From Mytilus edulis (taxonomy: Eukaryota; Mollusca; Bivalvia; Mytilida; Mytilidae), in contig NC_092350.1 of the NCBI RefSeq assembly GCF_963676685.1, positions 67,830,502 to 67,894,501 on the forward strand: DNA of 64,000 bases. Reading direction: 5' to 3'. A model generated the notes under the pieces. The model saw only the letters and a program-made list of their open reading frames with translations, was not told where the DNA came from and searched no databases. Position numbers and translations under genes: made by a program. This document shows, piece by piece, positions 11,501 through 23,500 of this stretch (within the stretch, counting starts at the first letter, position 1; every line of letters starts with the position of its first letter).

Positions 11501-14500
11501 GTATACGACATATTATGATGGTTATTATTTTGGCGGTTTTAAAACTTTTATCAAAACCTTAGCATGTACACTTTTAAATTGGCTGAATTTATTTTTGCGA
11601 TTTTGTTTTATCCGCGAAAATAAGCGAAAATTTACACCCCGCGAAAATAAACCGCTATACCGTACCTCACGGCAAATAGTTGTGTAACAAGGAAGATTGC
11701 ATCTGACCTTGACCTTGAACTGAACTGTCAATTAATTCATTAATTACACAACACGCACAAAACCCGTAACATATTCCCTTGCTTGTCATCACAAGCCTTT
11801 TTCATTGCGTCAAATAAATGCAATCAGCGTACAAATACATGGCATCCTCAATCTGAGATTTTGTTGTAATTCATCTTTTTTGCGTGAACCCTTGAGAATT
11901 CACGCATATTTATCAGTTAGAAATATAGTCTATGGAGGAATGTTCGGAAACTTTCTTTCTGTTCATTCGGAACATTTTTTCTTCTTATCTGTATTAGCTT
12001 CCTCCAATTAAGAGCACCTACATACGGGGTATTCAATTTATTTAAACGTGACAATAAAGAACTTTATACTGATCGCTAACTCACTTATTTGCTATACGAT
12101 AATAAAATAAATAGCTGTAAATCTATATAGAAAAAAAAGCGAAATAGCTATCCATACGTATAATTTTAAAGAATGATAATGATTCAAAACATGGACACAT
12201 GTACCTCAGTCTTCCAAAAATTCATAAAATTAATTTAGAAATAATTAATCAGACATTGCGAACTAGTCAACAAGTACGATACATTGTACATTAATTAATG
12301 TTCCTTACGACCGATCATCAGTAGGTGTAACTTTCCAACGAGATGGATTGAGATTGAGAAATTAATTGACCTAATATAAAACAATTATTGAAGAGGCATA
12401 ACTTTTGAATTCTAGATACAACAGATTTTATTAATAAAATAGAGTCACACAAGATAAAAAGGGAATGCATTCTTATTGCCTATGATAATAATGATGATGT
12501 AACATAAATGTACACAAATATAATCATTGTTAATTTAAAAGAAACGGTTATCAATACAGTAGAATTAATTGATACACAAAAATAACTTTTAAAGATTCCC
12601 AACAAAAATGGTTTAACTGCATTTGTTAAATAATTTTTTTTAGAATCAATGAATTAGGGTTTAATGAACAGTTATACAAACAAGTGATGCATGTAAGAGC
12701 GCCCATGACGGGTATATTTTCACCATTATGCACATATCTTCATCAAATTAATGACATTTTTTTTGTACTAAACAACGAAAAACACAATAATAAACCAAAA
12801 AAAAAACAAAAAAACAACAACAAAAAATAGGTTCCTAATTTTGGACAGGTATATTAAGTATACATGTATAAGCAGTAAATTGAATGTATCAACTGGATTC
12901 AAACCCATTTCTAATGTGGAACAGGGTTTTACTGCGTTTTACTGCGTGCACAAAACAAATGATAAGTTTTGTCTTATTGGTAGGAATAAACATTCCACAT
13001 TATTCTACGAAACATAATCCTGCTGCAAATGTTTGCACCTGCCCTTAGTCAGGAATCTGATGTACAGTAATTGTCGTCTGTTTATGTAGTTCATACGTGT
13101 TTTTCTTTTCTCGTTTTTATATAGATTAGACCGTTAGTTTTCACAGTATAGTCTAGTAATTTTTGGGGCCCTTTATAGCTTGCTGTTCGGTGTGAGCCAA
13201 GGCTCTGTGTTAAATGCCGTACCTTGACATATAATGGTTTACTTTTATAAATTGTTACTTGGATGGAGAGTTGTCTCATTGACACTCATACCACATCTTC
13301 CTATATCTATTTAATATGTTTTTTAACAGAAAAGTTAATAAAATGACTGAGGGACTTAGGTGAAATATTACCTCTACCAACAAGAACCCTAGAAGTGTCA
13401 TCCATTGGTAGTAGTTTGACCTTTCACGTTGGTAAAAATTAATTGAAAAAAACCAACATTTATCTCCTCACTTTAACGCCACTCAACATACCCAAATTGT
13501 CATGATTTACAATACAAAGAAAATATTGTCCTCCACACACATGATAATGAAAACACTGAGATATAATTTACAATTCAGTTGAAATAAGAATTAGCATAAA
13601 AAAGTTCTAAGGTTCACGTATTGACTTTTGTTTTAAAAGCAACTTGTTTGTAATATACAAAAGATTTGCAGCCATCGTTTACTGAATTAAAACACTGATA
13701 ATTTGATAACATAAATCTATTTATATAAACTTACGATTTTGACATCTGTCCCCATGGTAGCCGTTAGTACAGCCGCATGTGCCCGTGGATCCGGATAAAA
13801 CACAACTCCCACCATTTTGACAGTTGACCCCGTCACAAGGAGAAATCGCTTCACGAAAAAAAACAGGGTTTTATTCTAATTATCAATTATTACGCTCATT
13901 GATTAAATAAAGAACCCTGATAATTTAGCGTCATACGATAAACCAGAATGAAATGTAGTCATTGAAAAAGTTGTTTTGAAAAATGTAAAAAATGGCCAGC
14001 AAATATTATGTTAACATAACATTTCTCAGTTGGATATAAAAAATAATATTACCAATGAACCCTGACATATGAATAAAATTGAGAAAGGAAATGGTGAATA
14101 TGTCAAAGCGACAACCACCCGACCATAGAGCAAACAACAGCCGAAGGCAACCAATGGGTCTTCAATGTAGCGAGAATTCCCGCACCCGTAGGTGTCCTTC
14201 AGCTGGCCCCTAAAATATGCATAATAGTACAGTGATAATGGACGTCATACTAAACTCCGAATTATACACAAGAAACTAAAATTTAAAATCATACAAGACT
14301 AACAAAGGCCAGAGGCTCCTGACTTGGGACAGGCGCAAAATTGCGGCGGGGTTAAACATGTTTATGAGATCTCAACCCTCCCCCTATACCTCTAGCCAAT
14401 GTAGAAAAGTAAAACAATAACAATACGCACATTAAAATTCAGTTCAAGAGAAGTCCGAGTCTGATGTCAAAAGATGTAACAAAAGCAAATAAATAAAATG

Positions 14501-17500
14501 ACAATAATACATAAATAACAACAGACTACTAGCAGTTAACTGACATGCCAGCTCCAGACCTCAATTAAAATGATTGAAAGATTATGTCTTCATCATATGA
14601 ATATCAGGTACAATCCCTCCCGTTAGGGGTTTAGTATCATACTATCATAAAATATATGAGAAGAACATAACCCGTGTCATGCCAACAACTGTTTTTTTTA
14701 GAAATAAATGTGTTTAGTTCCGATGCAAAGACCCTATCAGTGAATCAATGTTAAAGCCAAAATATGCAATCTTTAATGAACTGACAACAGTATCGTAACT
14801 ATATCCCCTTTTAATAAGTCTATTTAAAGGTTTTGTTAGTTTCTGAGGAGAATACTGACATTTTTGTGCTTTATAAAGAATATTTCCATAAAATTTTGGA
14901 TGTGAAATACCTGAACGTATAAGATGTCTGCATGTTGAGTTATATTTACGAATTATTTCCTTATACCGGTGATAAAATTTAGTAAATGTTTTGACCAGTT
15001 TGTGATATCGAATACCCTGGTGTAATAATTTTTCAGTAATACATAAATTTCTCTCGCTAAAATCTAATACATTGTTACATACACGAGCGAATCGTACAAG
15101 TTGAGATATATAAACACCATAAGATGGTGACAAGGGAACGTCACCATCTAAAAATGGATAATTAACAATAGGAAATGAAAAATCATCTCTTTTATCATAA
15201 ATTTTTGTATTAACCCAGTAAACAATCCAACGTTGACATTACGTTGTGACAACGTAATACTATCGTTGTGACAACGTAGTAAAATTACGTTGGTACAACG
15301 TAATTTTGTGAACTCCATGGCACGTGCTGACAACCATCCACACAACGTTGGCACAACGTAATTTGTGACGTAATTTATTACCATCATAAAACGTTGTAAC
15401 AACGTCACAGCACAACTATAAATGTCCCTTGTCCTCATTTAATTGATAGAATCAATGCAATTCCATTGAAGAATTATGTAAACAGGGTCTTTATTTTTTC
15501 TCTTGATCCGTTTTAAGTTGTAAATTTTTCTATGTGGGAAAGATGGACTGATATGTACTCTATTTCCAAACTGCCAGCTGTATATAAAATTGTCAAAAAG
15601 TTCTTTTTTTTAATCTTTTTGGCAGGTTTCAGTCTGAAATGTATAAATATCTAGTTTTCCCAAAAATAGTTGTTTAAGGTTTATAAAGTCTTAAGTTTTT
15701 AACTTTTGCAATACTGAAGTACAAGAATTACACATTTCCATTTAACAAATGCAACTTTTCTTTCTTTTAACAGATAATACTTTTCAAAAAAAGGAGATTG
15801 TGTATGATGGGCAATAAGACAACCCTCTATCCTAAAATCAAATATTGATGATGTTAGCAATTATAGGTACATGTACAGCCTTCAACATGACATCTTGGTA
15901 CATGCTTCAAATTCTGAATGTTTAGTGTTTCAGTGGCCTAGAATATAGATTTCACTATGATGGCGGAAATTCTAGAATGTAGGTTTCACTTTGACGATGG
16001 AAAACCATTTTTAATAAATTATTCAGAACTACAACAAACTACCACATTTACCTTTATATTTACTGAAAATTCATTCAGCTGGATTCACTACACGATTACA
16101 AGCTAGGAAAATTGGCCCAAAATCTGACTGTCTAATTTATAAATATATATATTTTCATACACACTTCTAAAAATATCCCAAATGAAGAAAATACCTGAAA
16201 TTCAATTCAACTAACTATTGCTTTTTTTCCATTGACCAACTAGAGATAGTATAAAAAAGAAGATGTGGTATGATTGCCAATGAGACAACTGTCCACAAGA
16301 GACCAAAATGATAGACCCATCCAAAAGTTAAGACTTCTTTTTTCTTACAATGTACATGTAGCTGCATGAACCAATAAAAAAAATAATAGTTTGTTTCTGA
16401 ATTTTTAATTTTTATTCCAAATTTTAGTCTTGTGTTGGTTGTATACATTGTACATGTCATTCCAAATGTTGGTTTTCTGCCCTATAATCAGCTGGGCAAT
16501 TTGCGCAATTGTTTCTGCATACATGTAGTTGGTATTGGTAATGTTTTCTACTCTAGCGCAGTGAATGTAGTACACTGGATATGTAGGATGGCTTGTTTCG
16601 AAGCTAAGACATTTTCACATATATGTGGTTAAATTTTCGGAATACGAAGTGCGACTTTTTTTCACACAACAATTTCTTTGAAAATTTAATACTTTGAATA
16701 CATTAAAAAACTCCATAGTTTTACATATTTATACTATGATCCTCTACTTTCCAGATCAACACAAATGGTAAAGCTCCGTCACTTTTTAAAAATGAAACAT
16801 GTTCAATATCACTAGAGACAATTTTTGTTTACACACAACTTTTGTGTTCCTCATTTGATGGCGCATTAGTTACTCATTTGGAGGCGCAGTAGGAATATTG
16901 ACCCAGCTGGTCTTGTGTTGGTTTCAGATCTCTGAAAAAAAAAATCATAAATTATAAAATACAAAAACATAAATTGATCCGAACTTATGAATTACAGCAG
17001 TTCTTAAAAATGATCCTGTGTTTAAACATAATCAATATTTTTTCTATTGCTGGTCCTATAATAAACAGCAGATTCATAATTATTTTGTGTTGTTACTGAG
17101 ATGTTTGTATCTTTGCCAATTATACACATTTTGATGATGTATGTTAGAAATTTAACACAATTTCAACAGTATATAATTATTCATAACTTATGATTAACCT
17201 TTGTTCTTATTTAAAAAATAAATTTGTTGTTAAATTGAACATGTGTTAATAAAATTATGTCTGTTCCAGAAAATACTATGTCCGCCCCTAAGGGACAGCC
17301 CTAAGCCCTTTAAAAAAAAAAAAAATCCCAGCACCGACAGAATTAAAAATTAATAAGAACAACACTCCCTTTGCATTTTGGTATTTCATACACAACCACC
17401 CCCAAATAAAATTTAAGAAAGGAGCTTTCCCTGGGGGAGAGGGGACATAATATTTTCTTGAGCAACCAGTGGTTATTCTACAAATAATAATGAGTCAAAA

Positions 17501-20500
17501 TAATTAATAAAGGAAGTTTGGTTTCACAATATTGTCATTTTTCAATTAATTTAAGATATGCAAAGGATTCTACCTTAATAAATTTAGAATGTACATCGAT
17601 ACAACAAAACCTCATAGCATATGCCAATGAACGCAATCTATAAAATCAACAAATTATAATTTGATAAATAAAATTAATATAAGAAGAATGTGTCCATGAG
17701 TCACAAATGATCTTATCAAACTTAATTTAAAGGACATATCTAGAGAACAGTAAAGCAGATGCTCTCCAAATTCAAACTCTGTGTTTTATGATAATAAGCG
17801 TTGTGTATTGGTTGCATAACATGTGGTTTAGGCAAACTTTAGATAACAGAATCCAATTTTGAGTTCAATGTACATGTATGTACGTACAGTACAAGAGTTA
17901 AACTATATCACTCAGTTAAGGAGGACATAAAAAGAGCTGATCAACTGATGTTTACCTTTTTAAAATCTTGGTCCAAATTTTTGAGCTGGTGCATGCTTAA
18001 CTGTTACATGGTTACTGCAATGATTTCCTCAACTTCCGACACATTGGAACTGTGGATTTATGTACAAGACTCTGGAAAAAAAAAATTAAAAATACATTCA
18101 ATTATCTTTTATATTCTTCTGTCTGTTTCATATAAAAAAGAAGATGTGGTATGATTGCCAATGAGACATATCTTTACAAGAGACCAAAATGACACAGAAA
18201 TTAACATTTATAGGTAACCGTACGGTCTCCAACAATGAGCAAAGCCCATACCGCATAGCCAGCTATGAAAGGCCCCGAAATGACAATGTGAAACAATTCA
18301 AACGAGAAAATTCACCGCCTTATTTATATAAAAGAAAAATGTATGCATGTTAGTCCAACAAATCTTTAGAACAAAGTGACAAATTTAAATGCATTCCAAA
18401 ATGCATATGTTTTATGATTGATTACAACATTGTTTCTGATCACATATTTAGTGATTGTACATGTAGCTCGTCATTGATAAATATGTAGATTTCATACTAT
18501 AAATTGTACAGCAAAAAAGATGTCTCTATGTACTCTTTTTTAACACCTGTAAACTGGTTTTACCCTGAAAACAAGAAAATTTTACCCAACTTACAAGGCT
18601 AGATCCTAGTCTAAATCATTATGACACTTTCAAGACTTGGAAGGCTGTTTTTTATTTTTTCGTGGACGCCTTCCTACAATGACATACGACAACTTTGATG
18701 GCTATCTTAATTTTTTTCTGTGACGCCTACATTTGTGTATATTTTACAACATCTTTATTGGCACAATTGTCTATTTCCATGTCAGACCCAGTGATACAAT
18801 GATTGATCGTTTGTTGATCAACATCCTGTGGCAAATATTTCATGCATGTTAGCGACGACCCCCAGTGATATATGCAGTATTATCATTAATAGGCCGAGTT
18901 GGTAATATGCCAAGTTTGAAATGTGCGGAGTTTGTAATGGACCCAGATATCTAAAGTGCTGAGATGTTTAGCTTCACATTTTCTGATATTGATAACATGG
19001 ATAAGACTTTTATGCTTCAATGATTATCAAAAAATAACAGAGCAAAAGACACTTGTAGCCTTATTATATATGGATAGTAGCTCTTGTCACAGATAGAAAA
19101 CAAGTACTTGTGGCTGTGCACCCCTCCCCCTTTTTTTTACTTTCTACAGTTATTACTTATTATTAATTGCATATATCTTCAGAAACAACACAAGTTAGTC
19201 AAGCAATTTGATAAATGGATTAAAATAACACACATTATGGCTAAAATATCTTGTATCAGTGCAATATATTGACAGTATAAGAAAAAGTATCATATTTCAA
19301 CACGGTCACGTATAACAGACTTGAAAGAGGCGCCCAACACGGTAACAGCTGTTTTATTTTCATTAATCAAACTTGTTTTTATCATGGAGAACCTATTTGG
19401 TGTAATGTGCAATCATTATTTTACCTTTTTCTTTGTTCTGGAATCTGGATCAAGCTAAATTTCCACAGCAAATTTCTCACTGTTTTCAAAAATCAAGCGG
19501 CAAAAGTGCGCATGCTCAGACTTTTCATAGTATGCAGCGGTAAAACCCCGAGTAATGCTGAACGTTACACTAATCAAATCGTAAAAAACGATCTATGAAA
19601 TCCAAGTGATAAATGATGACAAAATTTTAATGATATATATTAAACAATAAATATTCATATAAAATACATATATTAGAACATTAAAATTGGATTTGTAATA
19701 TTTTCTTTGACATTTTGGTGCAAATTATGTCTGCGGGAAAAAAGGGGGAGTTTTTTTTTAAATCGAAAAAATCGTAAATATATTCTAGTGAAGGTGAATG
19801 ATCGATATATCCAGGAATACTCATTAGGACATACCCAAAAAATTCGTCCAATAAAACCAGATTTTTACAATGTATTTACTACGTTCTTATAATGTCGATA
19901 CGACGTAACAAAATGTTACGTCCTGACAAGGTAGTAAATTTACGTGAATCCGACGTAATTTTATAACGTCGTCTGTACGTCTGCATCCAACGTTGGATTT
20001 TTACGTTCCCACAACGTTGGTACGACGTAAACTCACGACATGACGTTCAGACGACCATTAACCGACGTCGGGAGTACGTCGTGTGTTTACTGGGAAGCTT
20101 CCCGTTTATGATATAGATATCAAGATCGAGGAAAGGGCAGTGGTCATTGTTATCATTAGCTTTATTTAAAGTAAGTTCTACAGGATAAATTTCTTTAGTA
20201 TACATACTGAAGTCGTCATTATTTAGAGCCAATATATCATCCAAATATCTAAAAGTATTGTTAAATTTTTGTATCAAATGTTGTTTTGATGGGTCTTTGC
20301 TAATTTTAGTCATAAATTGTAACTCATAACAATACAAAAACAGGTCCGCAATAAGTGGTGCACAGTTAGTCTCCATTGGAATTCCAATAACTTGACGATA
20401 TACGGAATCTCCAAAGCGAACAAAAATGTTATCAAGTAAAAATTCAAGTGCATAAATAGTATCAAAGCATGTCCAATTGACATAGTTCTTTTGTTTATTG

Positions 20501-23500
20501 CTACTAAAAAATGATCTAAAAGAGTTTGAACATATGTACTCGCATTCCGACTTTTTAAATGCCCAGTTAATTAGGGATGTGAATTTTTTCTTAATAAGAA
20601 TATGAGGCAAAGTGGTATATAGGGTAGAAAAATCAAAACTTTGAACAGATTCAAAATCACCAATATATGCATGCAATTTATCAAGTACTTCCAACGAGTT
20701 TTTGACACTCCAAAAGTAATTAATTCCACTATTTTCAAAGGCCTTATTTGAACAATTTATTATCAGGTTTTTTATTGTACCAAGTGTACTAGTAAGTAAA
20801 ACAGACAATTTAGTAGTTGAACAATGGCTGGAAGATGAAATAAATTTATATTTGTAAGGTTTTTTGTGCAGCTTCGGAAGCCAGTACATAGTTGGGACTT
20901 TCATTGTGTTTGGTTCTGCTTGTAAAGAAGTAGCTAAAAGTTTATGTTTGTTACAGATGTCGTTTCCTGAAAATGAAGTCAGTTGGAATGTTGGTGAATT
21001 CGTGATTTCCTTTTGCAGAACCTCTATATAAAATTTACGTCAAACAATAATGATATATGGGTTTTCAAAGGGGTTACAGTATTATGTCATGAAGTTTGAT
21101 TGTATTGTGTATAAATCATGTACAATTACTTTTCAGATATATATGTTGTTTGTTATGATAGATATCTGTTATGAATTAACTTGTGTTTTGATATAAATAC
21201 AAAGTTTAATTATGTAAACATTAACCTAACATATTATATCTGTAAGAAGGGATATAAACAGTTTGAGTCTTAATTCCATTTTAAATTAGCTGTGACATAC
21301 ATATATAGACAATAATAGTGCATTGACTTGACATATCGTTGATATGTCAAGTCAATGCACTATTATTGTCTATATACTGCAATCTAAAAAAAATATTTTC
21401 AATTGTTGTTTAATGTGTTAAGGTTATTTATTTGATTTAAATATTGGGGGAAATACCCTTTAAAAAGGCCTCACATCATGCTCGCGGAAAAAATATACAA
21501 CACAATGAAATTTACATTTACCTGTTGAAACTAACACTCGATGGTGAACGAAATCAAGTATGGACTTAAATACCAACCATAAGCATAAAACATAATGATT
21601 TATAGATTGCAAACAAAATATATTAACAAATTGAATATGTTTTTCCAAGAATTGCAAAAGAAACAATGTTGAGTTGTTCCACGCATCGTTGTATTCATTT
21701 GAAACAAGAACAGGTTGAAGAGGTCGTATGAATAATTCAATATTATTTCGGCAATTTCTATTTAAATATTCATGAGGAAAAGTGATATCGGGTCAGTGAC
21801 TGTATATGACATAGAAATATAAAGTCAGCGCATTTTGACTGCTCAAATAGAACGAGTGCAGTATAAATAAAAATAGGTAACAGCAATGTATAGAAACGTA
21901 TTATTAAGGTCTTACTGTGGGGTACGCCAGGAAAACAACAATTGCTGACTATGTAAATATATCGGAATTTGATGATATTGTCATTAAAGTGAGAGGGTTA
22001 GCGCTATAGAACCAGGTTTAATCCACCATTTTCTACATTTGAAAATGCCTGTACCAAGTCAGGAATATGACAGTTCTTCTCCATTCGTTTTTGATACGTT
22101 TTGTTATTTGATTTTGCCATGTGATTATTGACTTTCCTTTTTGAATTTTCCTCGGAGTTCAGTATTTTTGTGATTTTACTTTTGACTAACAATACTATAA
22201 TAACTATAGGGGCGTAACTATGGTACATGATGCATACATACATATAGAACAATACATGACACTTACCAAAAGGTAAACCCAAAGCTGCCCTTGTATTTGA
22301 TACTGAATGTGATGTCATGTAGCCACCACAACCTCCCATGTGCATCTCCCAATCAAAATAAAATTCTGCATCCATGTTTCTATTTGAAGCTAACGGGGAC
22401 GAACGATCAATCCACCCAGTCATGAAAGAGTTGGAAATACCCACGATGTCTATGCAATATAAAAAGATAAAATAATGTGTTTTAGAGTGCTAAAAAATGA
22501 CGTTTTCATCTTACTTGTAAAATATTTGAAGACGAAATATCTTTGAGGGATCACCACAAACATATTCGTAGATTGGTAAACTTTAGTTCTTTTAAAGTTG
22601 AACAGCCCTTGTTGTCTCGAGTGTAAGAGGTCGAGGGACCAAACCTCGTCCATGTAAAATTAAAGACCTTGAAATTAATATTTGCTTCTTCTCCGCAAAG
22701 CACGCGGCATTAAGAAGTAAGAGTAAAGACTGTTCGCCTCAATTTCAGAATAATGATCAATAATGTGTAAGAGAGAGGTGACATGTCCGTGGATTGTGAA
22801 TTGTTGCCATGTGAATACACAAGTTCAACAATACAGTAAAGTACAAAACAGGGTAATATTCATATTACATTTATATTTACTTGTTGTTGGTATGTTGGTA
22901 TGTATATCAATGAATTTTCCAATGGACGTTAAGCAGCCATCATCTTCTTCATCCAAATTGTTAAATAATTTTGTACAACAAAATGAAAAAAATTAATATT
23001 TTAAAGCAAAACCCGTATATACGACGAGCATTAAGATAACACTTGTGTAGTAACTATTTTTCTTTTATTAATTATTGCGTTTCCTGTGCATATAATTTCA
23101 ATTTCTCACCCGAATTATTATGCAACTTGATAATTATTGATCTTAAGCTTTTATTATTGTAAAAGGATGCCATGCTGTGTTAATATGTTATAAAACAATA
23201 TAGCAATGAAAAATCAACCATTTCAATTTAAATCGATATAAATAATTAATTTACTAAATATTCTTCAAAACAGAACGAACCAGTACAAGTATCATAATAG
23301 GGTAGTGTGCTTATTCTGTTAAACATATACTAGTAAGTGTAATACCACCAAATTATAGTACGTAACATCCGATTGCATTCGAAAAAGGGTCGTAAAAAGA
23401 TTCCTTTAAATTTGACAGCTGTAGGTTATTTATTCAAATTAAATTACACATATATCTAGGGATCTTTTAAAGCACAGTTATTTTATTTATTTATTTTGTT

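Larger units (their letters stand above)
15214..20094. mobile_element. 4.88-kb non-autonomous DNA transposon of uncertain superfamily
   Basis: Ends are 11-bp perfect inverted repeats CCCAGTAAACA..TGTTTACTGGG. The bases AA flank both sides (15212-15213, 20095-20096), consistent with a 2-bp target duplication. Removing the element plus one AA restores the RT frame ..NGKL-NTKIYDK.., so both borders are exact. About 200 bp inside each end are crowded with palindromic words such as ACGTTGTGACAACGT (left) and ACAACGTTGGTACGACG (right). The interior has no long frame and carries family S2 short elements at 16255 and 18132. CACTA-like elements (short duplications, subterminal repeats) are one candidate, but the tips are not CACT; piggyBac tips start CCC but need TTAA on both sides, seen here only on the left. 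Confidence 0.85.

Noticed and set aside
15148-15438. 96-codon minus-strand frame across the transposon border
   Set aside because: It runs through transposon end repeats and is out of frame with the RT.
22004-22266. Extension of the second GON-like exon to 22004
   Set aside because: A strong donor GTAAGT follows 22267, and the rest of the frame runs into a dispersed repeat.
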